Source: Pteria penguin | Taxonomy: Eukaryota; Mollusca; Bivalvia; Pterioida; Pteriidae | Length of the DNA stretch: 64,000 nt | Assembly: GCA_035048485.1 (NCBI GenBank) | Contig: CM068584.1 | Location: 60,575,739 to 60,639,738 of the forward strand | Direction of reading: 5' to 3' | Part shown: positions 20,698 through 33,190 of the stretch, in pieces | Numbering within the stretch: position 1 is the first letter of the stretch | How the letters are laid out: the number at the start of each line of letters is the position of its first letter | Made by a program: the position numbers and the translations under genes | Notes under the pieces: model-generated | Databases searched by the model: none | The model's input: only the letters and a program-made list of their open reading frames with translations | What the model was told of the DNA's origin: nothing

Positions 20698-23174
20698 GCA
20701 TACATATTCAGGGTCCCAGAATATATATCTGACTATATCAACATGGACAAATATATATAGCGTTGTCTGCTGTCTTTACAATTTTCATGGCGAAAAAATT
20801 GAAATAGAAGCCTAATATATTTGAAATATAGTATTTGTTTATTCAGGAATTTTTAGTTTTCGTTTTCCGATTATTATCGGCACATCTTTTCATCATTTAG
20901 ATTTTAAGATTAAAATTGAAAATTATGATAACACTCACAATTATCTTCCTGAGTTATAGCCTTTGATGGATGTTTGGCTTATCCCTTTTGGACAATTTAG
21001 TGATACATTTGATCAACGAATATTTAAACTTCAATAGTCCCGGAGTTGGTCATCATTTAAGACACATAAACGGATACTATATAAATAAATCTTCTCATAT
21101 GTTCCTGTACGTACGTTTGTGAGTTTGCAGGAGTTCTGTATATTGAAACACAATTTCTGTGTGACCTCATAATAATCTTTCATAATATACATTAAATTTA
21201 TAACGTGAACTAGATAGAGATTTGGTTTAACATGTGACGTTCTATTCCTAACGGCATAACTGTTGTATATATATAAATCTTAATGATTACCGAAGATAAT
21301 GAAAGCAATGGCAGTAATGGAATAAGTATTTTACCTGAGAATTCCGATTGGTGGTTGAGCATAAGGTACACCGAGAAATGCTCTTCCCTCAACAGTCTCT
21401 AGTCCCCGTATCTGTACTATCTTTGTGTTGATAATAATGGTGTCACTTAAAACACTCCATGAATGAAAATACAAATTAACAATGATTGTTATGATTTGTA
21501 TAATGAATATATTTATACGTCATAATAAAATTAGTTTGTTGATCGAAGTGAGGGGACTTAGTTTGATACTGTGGGATGTGATTAGATGGGTTGTCAATGA
21601 TAACTGACTTCGTTATACGCGATGATAATTGTTATCATACCACGTGCTTAGATATAAAGATGTATACTACATGTACTAAAAAGTATGGAAATAATTTTGA
21701 CACAGCATTATTTCAGATTGGTTTTAACGTCACGAGGATATCATCAATGATCGCGTTGTAGTTGTTTTGAGGGAATCAACCAAGAAACCACGAAAAGTTA
21801 AAAAGGTTAAAAAGGGTTAAAACGAAATATAACACTTGCTTGGTTTTGTTTTGTTTTATTTTACTTTCCTCTACTAGAAAATGAACATACAATATTTCCT
21901 TAAAATGATCTGTCAAAGGATAAACGTTTACATCTTTACATAGAAACAGGACCATCATCATAACCAATAAAATATATGCTTCAGATAAATGTAGTGAATC
22001 AACATTTTGAATTATCTTCATAACAAAAATAACATTACCCTCAGGGCATTTGATATAGAAAATACTTAAAGCTGTGTAATCCGAATACTTCCGATAAAAT
22101 CATACATTTAGAAAAATAATGCTTATGTCTATTTTTTTTTTCTGGCATCATAAAAGTTTCAGAAACTACTAGTATCTTTAGTCTTAGGATATCGCAATTA
22201 TTGGAAAATACGACAATTTACTATAAATAAACACGGGGACAACATTAAATACATGAGATAAAAAACAAAGGAGAACCGAAAGGTAAACCATATCTCCTAG
22301 TCCATGGAATAAAAGGACAATATCGTGTATAGTGTCATATTCAGACAAATGCAAACCCCAATAAAATCGAGGTGAGACCAGGTGCCCGGGAGGAGTAAGC
22401 TTCCCCTGGTTGCATACTACACTCGTCACAAATGTCCTGCAATCACTTTTCAAGTCTAGAAAGTAAATATATAAATATACAGGTATGAACACATGAAGGA
22501 GACAAGAACACGAAGTCAAATCTTCCTATTCAGGGCATGAAATGTTGTTTAACTGAAATTCCAGCATCGGAAATACACGTAAACAAATGCCTGTATATAT
22601 ACGTATTATGTCAAATCAAGTATAGTCAAAAAGTTAGGATGGTTAGTTTGTATGGTCGTAATGTAAGGAATCAACTGACTAGACTGTACACGATAGAATT
22701 TAAAAAGAAAAGTGTGGACTGTCAAATCGGCACCTTCCAATACAACACCAGTTTTCTTGCTTTAATACATAATCAGAATAGAAGTTTACTTAATAAGCAC
22801 TTGATTAAATATTGGTGTGAATTTAAAGGAAAAGATAGCAGTTTCTGACCCAGTCATATGGCAGGAGTAATCACGGAAATGCTATTAATGATGTAATTAC
22901 TTGAAGAAGAAAACAAAAAAACACCTTGATATTACGATTACAACATTTATTCCTCTTCGGAGCCTCTGCGACTCCTACTTTTGCGGCTTCCGAACAAATA
23001 AGATGATCATTTTTGGAATTGGTCATATAATAATAATTCCGACAATATACATTTGTTTAAATGCGATATGGAGAGGGAATTGTCTATAGGGAAGGAGATT
23101 TGGTGATATGGAGATGTGGATTTTCAAAAGAGGTGGAGAGGGGATTTGTATTATACATAATCAACACGCAGTTA
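20698..23174. other. long non-coding stretch
   Basis: AT-rich sequence between two retroelements. The frames of 60-111 codons in it show no motif, splice context or homology I can recognise. Confidence 0.4.
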
Positions 23175-23190
23175 CTCATCACTCTACTAA

Positions 23191-23358
23191 TTGGTTGGTT
23201 GATTGGTGTTTTACGTCGCTTTCAACAATATTTCAGTTATATCGCGACATGGAAGCAGGAGGTTACCAACCTCTTAAACATAGTGGCGCAACCCGGGAAT
23301 CGAACCCGGATCGTCGGCGCCGCAAGCCAAGCGCTTAACCACTACACCAAGCCTGCCC
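23191..23358 (-). mobile_element. tRNA-headed SINE, family 1, copy C
   Basis: Full-length copy with A and B boxes on the minus strand. The flanking 16-base duplication ctcatcactctactaa (23175-23190 and 23359-23374) is exact. Its body is nearly identical to the copy at 47575, so both are probably young. Confidence 0.95.
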
Positions 23359-23867
23359 CTCATCACTCTACTAAAGATTCAGGTCCTACAGGTTTTATTT
23401 ACCCTAAATCATTAATGATAGGTAACCAGTTAAAATCATTCCGTATTTTGCTAAGTCGTGTCATATAATTTAAATTCCGCTGGTTTATCGAACGTAATAC
23501 AAAATGCAGATTTTGATAAAGAACACAAAAATATCTTAACTTATTTGCGACGATTTTTTCGACGATATAGTTTTGAATGTCTTGTTGATAACAGTTTAAA
23601 GATATGAAATAGGTTCCCGAGAAAAAACCAACATCTGGTTGAGTACTACATCGGTGAAAATATGTTTACGCAACATAATTTATAATCTTTTCCATATAAA
23701 TCAAAATCAAATTTTCATCACGTCCGTGTTTGCTTTTGTTTAACTGATTATATAAGTTTTGAGTGCTACAACACTATTCCTATTTAATAATAGTTTCACA
23801 GGATATAATTATATGATTATTGTTACGTTGCCTTAGCAGCATGGTAAATTTGGAATGATGTGATGGG

Positions 23868-23946
23868 TAACAGATTAGTTACCTTCTGCTTCCATATCGC
23901 AACATGATTGTAGAAAAGAAACTGAAATCGCCATTTACCAACCAAC
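23868..23946 (+). mobile_element. degraded 3' fragment of SINE family 1
   Basis: Keeps GTTACCTTCTGCTTCCATATCG and the ACCAACCAAC tail but lacks the tRNA-like head. An old 5'-truncated copy. Confidence 0.6.
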
Positions 23947-24637
23947 TTTGCAGCTTAGACTTCAATAAAAGTCCTCCACTACCGAGGGTATGACATTAAC
24001 CTTCTTATACGCCTGTTCTGAAATTGTATTATTGTGGACGGTATGAGTTCATATTAATGCATTCGCTACAGTGTAGACCAATGTCATTAGAACTTTTATA
24101 GAGGAAACATTTTATACTCTCGGTATTTGGACTCACCTTCGCCTTAACGTGGTCGATGATTATCAGTCACGATATTTAGGTCATTTACGTTAACAATGAC
24201 ATATTTTCGTGCATTAAATCATGATGTGGTTCCACGTTAAAACTTTTAAATCATATATATATATTTCATATTTCAAATAATTCAGGAATTTCACCTATAA
24301 TGAATTTCTGAAAATTTAAACAAAAAACCTTAACAAAATTTCCTATTCCAACATTTTCCATATATGTTTCGTGGTCATCTTAAAATGCACCAATACTGCA
24401 ATTTTAATTACCGAGGGGATTTGTTCCTTTATTCATGCAAAGTTGACTTTATTCAAGAACTTTTAAGTCAAAATAAAAAAAAAAAAACAATAGACCATGA
24501 AATTTAGTTTCACATTCAAATATATTTATAATGGATTGTATTTATACAGTGAACTCTTAGATACATACATACACGCAATATATCCCAACGAACTCGAAAT
24601 TAAAGATATAACAGATACATCAGAATGTTATCACACA

Positions 24638-24900
24638 TTTTCCTTTCATAAGTAGCAACATTCCATCATCGCCCGCATACGGCATATTCATATCTCAGTT
24701 AATACGTTATTCCAGAACATTTGCAAATTACAATGAAGTTGTTCCGAGGGCTAGTTGACTTTCAGATAAGCTACTCAACCAGGGTTATATATGTGCTAGA
24801 CTAACAAGGTCACTGAGGAAGTTCTATGGTCGTTACCAGACTCATATTACAGAACACGAAATTTCGTTATCCAGACTTTTAAATGATATTCGGACTGAGA
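24638..24900 (+). pseudogene. Penelope-type RT, C-terminal fragment
   Basis: Reads FPFISSNIPSSPAYGIFISQ, then QLIRYSRTF, a stop, then LLNQGYICARLTRSLRKFYG. This is the same region as the VRFVRGC / LRKTFGKFF tail of the ORF at 15236, so it is a second copy of that family, reduced to about 85 codons. Confidence 0.65.
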
Positions 24901-26743
24901 GTCAACAAATTTTACGGACGATACAACAATCTTCTATACAATTGTCGGATATCATTGTTCGACATGTTAACTTCCTTATTAGGTTGAAGACGTTTATCGT
25001 TTATATTGTATATTTTTATTGCAATAATAATACTAATCGTGAAGTTTTACCTAATATGGTATTATACGGCCTACTGAAAGCGACTTCGGGTAACTCGACT
25101 TTTATCATGGCATAATGGCGGGTGTGATCAATCCACAGTTGATGCTTTCTCCTGTAACCTCTGGAATTGTCTGTGGGTTTTCATTGTCTTTACTTACTAT
25201 TTTGTTTTTGGGTTTTTACAATCGATATTGTTGTAATTGTTCATTTTTCCACTGGTAGATTTACTAACACTTCTTAGCAATTTCGAGATACAATGTTAGC
25301 ACTAATGTACAAGCATTCGCCTTCGGCATTTAGGTTTAATAAATATATAGGAACAAATATTGTATTAATTTACTGCACCATATACTTAATTCGAAAACTG
25401 ATGTTACTTCATTGATGCTCAAAATTGTGGAAATCCAATGTATGCATATATGAAGAGCAAATCACTGCCACATTTCACGTACAATTAAAAGCAAAAATCC
25501 ATTTAAAGGAAGAAAGAAAGGTTACTGACTCAGCCGTACGACGGAAGTCATCACTGAAATATACAATATACAATGCAATGATATGGAAAACAAAACAACA
25601 TAAGCATGACTTATTGTTGTATATAATGAAGATTTTTCTACTGGTATTTTAACATGTTATTTATGTAAGCTTATAAATACATCCCTTTGGAGGACTTGAG
25701 TATCTGTATACAAGATAAAATAGAAAATATAGGCTATAATTGACCTCCTAGAACAACAGGATAAGAACCATCTGCCATGCAGAAGTGAACAGTAAATCTC
25801 GATAGGCAACGCCTAATGCAAAGATTATTCCAGCTTACAAAAATTCGCTGTCACAAGTAATTTGTACATACTCAGAATACATTTAGGATTCATTTACTTT
25901 ACAAATATACTAATTTCCAAAGTTGCGGATTGAAGGTCGATAAAGAGACATTCTTCTTCGATACCTGTATCTGTAACAAAATGCTCTATGTACATACAGT
26001 ATTATATTGACGTTTCATCAACTAAAGTTAATAACAGAAGAATAAGAAGATAAATCGCAAAAAAATCTAGTTCGGAATGATAAACAAATACCAATGCGTA
26101 TATTTTTTATGCTTAGATTTTCGTATCTGAAAATCCTTACAACATTCATCTTAAGTGATTGTTCATGATCTCTGATGCAAGATTGTTCGTATGAAGCTTA
26201 TAGCTGAAGGGAAGATAAATACAACAGAGAGTTTCAAGTGTAAAGTATTGTCGATTTTCAAATCAAGTACATAGACTTTGGTGTTGAAATCTTATAATGC
26301 ACAACAATATATCTTCAAATATTATCAGAGGGGTTTTTTTTTGTTAATTGATAATAGACTTTCTTTAAATGGAAATGAAAATGTACATGTCTGTATAGTA
26401 TTCTGCGTATACAGTATACTGATATGATTAAGATTTCCATATTCACAGAATGAAAAGTGAAAATGATTATTTACAAAATTTCAATCACTGATGTGGCTTA
26501 TTTCCTTTTCATCTTTAAGCACTCACTCAGATGAAATATGTAATGGGCAGATATAATTTTACACTCGAAAGTTGATTAACGTCAAAAATAGAAAAATGCA
26601 ATTCTTTCATAAAGTGGAATATTAAGTAATTAAAATGCATCTCAGTCTACCTATATAACAATAGATAGATAGATATATAGACAGATAGATAACATAAAAT
26701 ATAATATATGTATATATGCCTGTATCATACTGGTTATTACACA
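24901..26743. other. non-coding stretch
   Basis: The left part may be the decayed 3' end of the Penelope fragment. (TAGA)n words lie at 26660-26690. No supported gene before the GPCR terminal exon. Confidence 0.4.
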
Positions 26744-26944
26744 TCAGATTGTGGTTATAGTATTGGATGATGACTTCTTCCAGAAGCAGAGGCAACTGCA
26801 ATCTTGGCCTAGTTTTCGACGAAAATCTGAATCCATGGAACAGTAGAGTACTGGATTGCTCAGCAGACTGAGCGTAACCATGATGTTTTTGAGGACATGG
26901 GGCCAAGATCCTGTTTCAGAAGTGTCATCTAAATCCAGGATTTC
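26744..26944 (-). CDS. class A GPCR, exon 5 (TM7 and C-tail)
   Basis: The acceptor GTTATTATAG precedes GAA at 26944, and the stop is TGA at 26744-26746. It codes 66 residues. An extracellular acidic segment comes first, then TM7 (KNIMVTLSLLSNPVLYC) with the NPxxY motif as NPVLY, then an FRRKL start of helix 8. Next is a Cys cluster (CSCLCF) that may be palmitoylated, and a Ser/Thr tail. Phase 0 entry fits exon 4. Confidence 0.85.
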   Translation of the reverse strand, partial: EILDLDDTSETGSWPHVLKNIMVTLSLLSNPVLYCSMDSDFRRKLGQDCSCLCFWKKSSSNTITTI

Positions 26945-27789
26945 CTATAATAACATACATGTAAACAGCATAACATCTACATATGTCTTTCTATGTTTAG
27001 TAGAAAAATGTATGAATAAAACGAATGCTTTACTGATTTTCACATCGATAATTGATGTTATAAATTAACTTATATTAGAATTTAAAACTTTATAGTCTGT
27101 TATTTGTAAAGATATGTACTAGCGGAAAAGAGAAACTGTGTACTTTAGTAATTTCATTTATAAATTCATACACAAAATATTATGTTGCATTATGTATATC
27201 ATTTTTATTATAATGCAAATATATAAATAACGAGAAATTTCTTTTGATGATGAAAATAAATTTGAGACATGTAAATAATCAGTTACATGCAACGGAATTT
27301 AGATTTGTATTAATGTGCGTTGCGGGTGATGCAAACAAAATGGAAAAATCTCGACAAAAGCATGTTATTCCCCTTCTAATGCAAACAGTGTACATTGCAG
27401 TTTAGGAGTCTACAGATATGTAGAATTCAAAAAGCTGATCGTGCTGATTTACTTACATAAATATTATGCATGCGCATAAGTACTTTGTATTCAACAGCAA
27501 ACTGCTTAAATGAATAATTAAAAAGTAATATTGATTTGAAACAATATCTTTTTTTCCGCTAGTATATATGAATCAGTGCTAACATTAATCATTTTTCATC
27601 TGCAGTTCTTACTCTGGAACATACTAAATGCAGCTTATAGTATATGTCTCATATATATCTGAGTTTATATAGACGTTTTGTACATTGCAAAGAAATCGAA
27701 AAACTACATATTCTGTTTCTAAAAATGGATTTGCAATTTGAGATATTGAGAAATATTTTGCAAAAGTTTTATACATGTAACAGCTTTAC

Positions 27790-28056
27790 CTCGGTCCCAA
27801 ATAAGATAAAATAAGGAGTCCATAAAATTGCAAAAACGATGGTCAACAAAATAGTAATTCTTAAGACTGTAAATCGTTTCTTGTTGACTTGACTGTTGAG
27901 GTTTCCTCCATTAACGCTATTCTGGACTCGTTTGGAATTTTGCCAGACACACCACAGGATTTTCATATAACATCCACTTATGAGAATCATTGGCAATATA
28001 TATGCCATGACAAGTACAGAGATTGCGTAATACATCTCAAAATGTTTAGCAATGTC
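27790..28056 (-). CDS. class A GPCR, exon 4 (TM5-ICL3-TM6)
   Basis: Acceptor TACCTTTACAG, donor GTAAAG, 267 bp, phase 0 at both ends. TM5 is AISVLVMAYILPMILISGCY. ICL3 is short and basic (residues QNSKRVQNS to NKKRF). TM6 is TILLTIVFAILWTPYFILF, which has WTPY in the place of the usual CWxPY. Confidence 0.88.
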
Positions 28057-28589
28057 CTGTAAAGGTATAAATCAACATAAATATCAGATTTTACTTGTAG
28101 CAAACTGAAAAAAGAACCCAATTTCATAATTGTTAACCGCCATGATGATATAAGACATTTGGTAATATATAAATTCGATGTTCATTCAGTTTTCTGTTTG
28201 AATGGATAATTTTCAAGAATATTCTCATTTATTTATAATTTACATTATAATGTTTATATTATTCTCTAAGATTGTAAAATTAAAATTTCCAAAAAGATTT
28301 TATTTATAATAGTTACGTAACCCATAATTAGGTTGGCCAAAAGATTTGAGTTAAAAACCATATTCCAATTAAAATAATCCGTACTCCCTCATTGCATAAG
28401 AGACAGTAAACAATCTTCTCTTGCGAAGCGCTGTTTCTATGGCATAACCCTTCCACCCCGAATAAAAGGAAACTGGCAAAGTTGTGGTAATTGCGACTTC
28501 CGAATATATTCTCCGCTCTTTGCATATAAAAAACCATTTAAAGCTATGTTTGTTGTGCATGGTGTTTGCTTTACTGAATAAATTAATTA

Positions 28590-28770
28590 CTTTGGGCGAG
28601 TCCGTGTAGCGTACTGGATGAGGTGATCGTATTGTGACCAAAAGGTCACGAGTTCGACTCCGGTTGGTGGCACATCGGTGGCCCGTCTTTCGGATAAGAC
28701 AGTGTAAACCGAGGTCCCTTGTCACGGTAGATGTGACAAGTAACGTGGGATTGTCACGATCTTTTACAAA
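28590..28770 (+). mobile_element. tRNA-headed SINE, family 3 (V-SINE-like), in GPCR intron 3
   Basis: A head like GGCGAGTCCGTGTAGCGTAC and a B box (GAGTTCGACTCC) precede a body with GTCTTTCGGATAAGACAG and GTCCCTTGTCACGG. The 3' end is uncertain; related-looking sequence continues to about 28850. It is nested between exons 3 and 4 of the receptor gene. Confidence 0.7.
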
Positions 28771-29011
28771 AATAATGAATATAGTATACATTTCATAGAA
28801 AATGACTGTGATGAGACTCCAGCGCGGCTCAACTTCAACCCCCAAACACTTTCATCTATACCGAAATCATTAGCCATTGTGCTTCATACGTTGGTGATAT
28901 GTGAAAACTGACAACTTGATCAACATAGCTACTTATAAATTTGTGAACAAAACCAGGGATTTTGTTCTCTCGTTAAAGATATTATAATTTTACAGAAGCG
29001 AAAATTCTTAC

Positions 29012-29136
29012 CTTGGAACCACAAGACAATTTTGTCATATTTGATTCTCCTTGCTTTACATAAACATTGTACTCATAAATCTGCGGTGATGACACACAGA
29101 TTGCTAATATCCATACGAGAATATCACAACGTATGG
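29012..29136 (-). CDS. class A GPCR, exon 3 (TM4 and ECL2)
   Basis: Acceptor TTTATTGCAG, donor GTAAGAAT, 125 bp, entering in phase 1 and leaving in phase 0. TM4 is DILVWILAICVSSPQIYEY with its central Trp. ECL2 holds KLSCGSK, the Cys expected to pair with the TM3 Cys. An N-glycosylation site (NMT) lies in the loop. Confidence 0.88.
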
Positions 29137-29582
29137 CTGCAATAAAAGCGAAAAAAACTTAGTTATTCAATGTTTAATTGCTTCTTAAATATATTGTACC
29201 ATCTGGGATATAAAACTATTTCAATGCAAAGGAAAATAAGAAGGCAACTGCCTAGTTGTATGAAAAACAGTCGCCAAAGATATGCACAGAATATAGAAAT
29301 AAGAACACAATAAGACATCACAAAATATTGGTTTGTAATGAAGTTACGGTTTACTCAGTTGGTGTTTTATGATAAAATAAATCTTGTACAAAAGTCATCT
29401 TTCATAAAACATCCGCACATTTTACATGTTGATTATTTATTGGAATGCCTATATTTTGTATTATAGATATTTTCTTATTTCACTACTGCATATTTCACAA
29501 CAAAGTGGTATTATTCTCTCTTTACTTATATTCCCCATCAATATTCTCCACTAAACTGTAGACTACACGATTAGCTAATTAC

Positions 29583-29714
29583 CTTGTACAGTCAAGCAGG
29601 CTTTACGCTGCACGATCACTCTGTATCTGTCTATAGCTATCATCATCATGGTATAAATGGATGAAGAAACGTTCAGTAGTGGTATAAACATAATCGTTTT
29701 GCACACAAAATTAC
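29583..29714 (-). CDS. class A GPCR, exon 2 (TM3, DRY)
   Basis: Acceptor TTATCCAG, donor GTAATTAG, 132 bp, phase 1 at both ends. It codes GNFVCKTIMFIPLLN with the conserved TM3 Cys, then SSIYTMMMIAIDRYRVIVQ with the DRY G-protein switch and an RVIVQ-type second loop. Confidence 0.9.
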
Positions 29715-30304
29715 CTGGATAACATATACAAATATTGATTCTGAGGTACCATACTTGTGCACATTGTTCAAATAAACATCTTGGCGCTTCTCGTTACAGT
29801 GAAATTCTTAGTTAAAGAGGGACTTCAAATGTACTGTTAGACCGCTTACTCTTGCAATGCTCTGAATCAGGTATGTGTAATCAAACCTCAAAGATCGATT
29901 TGAATATTTTTTTTTTACACAATGCAAATTCTATAGGACTATACAATTATCCCGATATCACAGACCACGGCCGACAACTGTCTATTCCAGCTAAAATTTT
30001 TATCATATTTTTCAACCACGCGATGTTCACAACAATTTTGCACAAACCACTGAAATAAAGGTAGGAAAACTGAGCATTAAGGGGGAGGGTGGTAAAATTT
30101 GATTTATATGTATATGAATAAATAACATTAAAATGAGTACAACAAAATTATCATTTATTCTTTTCAATTTTTAATTCGTAACTGGGTAAATTCAGAAAAA
30201 GGTTAAAATGTAAAGCAATATAGATACTTCAATTGTTTCAGATCTCAGATGTACTGTTACGAATTAACACCTTAAATTGTGAGCATATTACACGAATCCT
30301 TCTA

Positions 30305-30572
30305 TTGATTGATTTTTGTTTAACGTCACACCACGAATATTTCACGTATATGGTGACGGCATCTGCCTGATGCGTGGCTTACAAATTTTGACCTTTGCAA
30401 CGGACCCACCAAAGCAGTTAGGGATCTTTCACGTACCATGCATACCACGACACGGGGCATCGGTTTTTACTGTCTCGTCCGAAGGACAGGACACTGGCAT
30501 GACCAGAGCGGGACTCGAACCCCGGCGTCCCGATCAGGAGTCCAGCGCGATACCACTAGGCCACGCCGGCTT
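30305..30572 (-). mobile_element. tRNA-headed SINE, family 2, copy B, in GPCR intron 1
   Basis: Same family as 5923-6187, with B box GGGTTCGAGTC-like on the minus strand. A 14-base duplication, cacgaatccttcta, flanks it at 30291-30304 and 30573-30586. Full length. Confidence 0.93.
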
Positions 30573-30809
30573 CACGAATCCTTCTAATCAGGGTGTTTCT
30601 GGTTTTTTTTATTCATTCGTATATATATTCATGATTTTAGTATTAATATTTTATTGCTAGGGGAAATTGGAGCGTTTTAGTTTTTGACAAAACCAAGTTG
30701 CCATTTTATTTTGATTTAATAAAAATGCACTGCAATGTATTAATATCTCGATTCGAGACGAAAGAGAAACAAATTTAATGTAAACTATAATCGTTATACG
30801 CGATCTTAC

Positions 30810-31047
30810 CTCCAGAGAAGTTGCCATTGGTACTCATTCCAATAGTTAACCTAAGCGGCATAACTATTCCTGCCATGAGGATATCACTAATGGCCAAATT
30901 GAAGATATGTATATCAATAGTTGACTTTGGCTTGATCCCATATATCACTCTGATCACGGCAATATTGAAAACGACAGCAATGCAGCAAAACACTGCTATG
31001 CATGATATAAGTTCTGGTTGATTCTCACTTTCTTCGTCTTTAGACAT
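30810..31047 (-). CDS. class A GPCR, exon 1 (N terminus, TM1, TM2)
   Basis: ATG 31047 opens a frame with a short acidic N terminus (MSKDEESENQPE, no signal peptide). TM1 follows with its Asn (IAVVFNIAVIRVIYG), then TM2 with the LAISD motif. A GTAAGATCG donor lies in phase 1, and an NFS glycosylation site sits just before it. With exons 2-5 the coding length is 963 bp (238+132+125+267+201), exactly 321 codons, giving a 320-residue receptor with every canonical motif. The shape resembles peptide receptors (compact loops, NPVLYC), but the ligand cannot be set from sequence alone. Confidence 0.9.
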
Positions 31048-31108
31048 ACTGTTTGATAAATATTTATATTTTAAATATTTACTTTGGATAATGGTTTATG
31101 GCTACTGG

Positions 31109-31286
31109 TGGATACTCTGTATAACACAGACTGACCACACATTTATCATAGGTAAATTACGTATGCATGAAGGCGTGTTGTTTACAATGCTAGTTGATGG
31201 ATACTCTGTATAACACAGTCTTACCACACATGTATCATAGGTAAATTATGTATGCACGAAGGCGTGTTGTTTATAATGCTAGTTGA
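31109..31286. repeat. 89-bp tandem duplication upstream of the GPCR start
   Basis: Two copies (31109-31197 and 31198-31286) differ at only a few positions. Each carries TGGATACTCTGTATAACACA and GCATGAAGGCGTGTTG-like words. The array lies 62 bases 5' of the receptor ATG, so it is in the promoter or 5' UTR. Confidence 0.9.
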
Positions 31287-31289
31287 CTA

Positions 31290-32690
31290 ATCGCAAAGCA
31301 GATTCAGTCAAAATCAAACCACAGCTGTATGATAGCGCTGTATTCTAAAAACACTGACAGCAGGTTTTATATATCCAGCTAGTGACAACAACTCTGCGAT
31401 TATTATCGTTAAAATGTTTGCTAATGTTATTCATATAGTACTTTTAAAATTTTAGTCATAAAAACAACAACTTCGGACATTTTAATATTTCGTTATGGAA
31501 ATAAGGAACCAAAATTAATGTATTTCTATAGCAATAAAACTAAAAGATTGCAGATAAATATATATTTGTCTAGTGCTTGACAATATCTCAACAGTGCCAG
31601 TAGTATGAGATATTTTTTCTTTATGGTTATCATCCCCACGTGCAACTAAAGTTTATCGTGTACTAAAAATAAATAAAAACAATTAAAAGAAATAAGATGA
31701 AAATTTCTGTGATGTACAAATTTTCATTTACAACGAAATGCAACTGCAAAAATGTCATTATTTGTGGAAAGCACAGTGTTTAATTAAGTTATTCTATTTT
31801 CTCTTTTATACATCATGCAGGCTGAAAAAAAAACACGATAGCTTCATTTCAAGTTTCGATATTACGTATATGATCACATATTGAGCGTGGACTCACATAC
31901 TGAAGGAAATCATTTTTGAGTAAACATGATAGTTCAAGTATATATACATGTGTGTATACAGGTAAAACTAGATCGATTCTACCTATCCGAAGAAATTCAC
32001 TCTAAATGTACAAAAACAAGGAAGATCGAATTCGATGGATTTTTCATAAAATTAGGACTTTTACTACCTAAAACGATGTATTCATATCTCATGCTCACAT
32101 TTGTGTAAACAAAGAAATTTCTTGTGCCGGATAGTTTTATAGACCGTTGTCAATTCAAAAGACTTTTGATGCTAATGATACAGATGAAAGTTTGAAATTT
32201 GAAATGTTCAGATTAATTCCTTTGAATTCTTAGGATCCACATTTTATTGCCCCCTCTTCCGATTTATTCATTTGTACAGAAAGTCTTCAGGCCTTGCTTT
32301 ATATGTGCAGTATTTTCTTGAGTAAATTGGATAAAACTTGGTTAGGCACCAGTAGAACGGACAAGGAATCGAAATTTAAATGGATGTTTATACATTGTTG
32401 TTTGTATACTTAAGGAGGTGATAACGGATTCAAGGTTGTTTATATTTCCACGTAATAAAAATCATCGTGAATGTTTAACGGATTTCCAGGCAATGAATGA
32501 GGGTCCTTTATCAAGTTGTATGTCTTGCATGTGTCTTGCATACTCATCACATGCGCAAAGGATTTGTCGGTTTCTGGATAAAAATGATGATGAAATCACT
32601 TGTCGTTACATAGTCATGTGGATCCTATATAAACTCAAATTTAGAACAAATAAAAGAAGTTAGGTGTCTGAGAATGTCTAGGGAAATCAA
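31290..32690. other. non-coding stretch upstream of the GPCR
   Basis: AT-rich, with no recognisable gene. Any distal promoter elements of the receptor would be here, but none can be named. Confidence 0.35.
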
Positions 32691-33190
32691 GTTGCAACAA
32701 ATTTGCTTTGTTATTGAGTATTTTGCAGTACAACAATTATGTACAGCTACAGGAAATGGAAGACCACTGCTTTTATTGCCCCCAGTGTAATATACGTTAT
32801 CACCGGAGTAGCAAAAGGATGTAGGGTTCAGTATGTAGGTGAAACTTCCCAAACACATTGAAAAGCCGTTTTACTAATCATTCATATCAAATCAGACATC
32901 ATTCTAAACATATATACAAGAACCTTCTTTACAATCACTTCATCAAATACAATCACAATACTGTTAAAAGTTATTATTACTTCTATCGAAAGCATTACAA
33001 AACTACCTAAAGAAATTAAACCTGAAATGAAAAAAAAAAACGTTTAGTTGCTGAACTTTATTGGATTAAACATCTACAAACCCAATATCCTCTTGGTCTC
33101 AATTACAAAAATTTTCAACAAAGTATTTCCTCTTACCTTAACAATGTCAATATATTTTCACTAAGACCAGAGGAAAAACGGTCGCACGGT
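32690..33190 (+). pseudogene. Penelope-like element, GIY-YIG endonuclease remnant
   Basis: Shifting frames give NIRY/IYVIT, then KGCRVQYVGETSQTH near 32815-32860. That is the Cys-x-x...QYVGET landmark of the Penelope GIY-YIG domain. YWIKHLQTQYPLGLN follows near 33060-33105, the expected E..WI..L.T..P.GLN motif. Stops and frameshifts lie between. No RT domain precedes it, so this is a 5'-truncated copy. Confidence 0.65.

Noticed and set aside
22184..22848. Frames of 103-111 codons on both strands
   Set aside because: No recognisable motif, no splice context, and opposing frames overlap in AT-rich DNA.
26622..27068. Frames on both strands over the GPCR TM7 exon
   Set aside because: Shadow frames; the exon at 26744-26944 explains the coding signal in a different frame.
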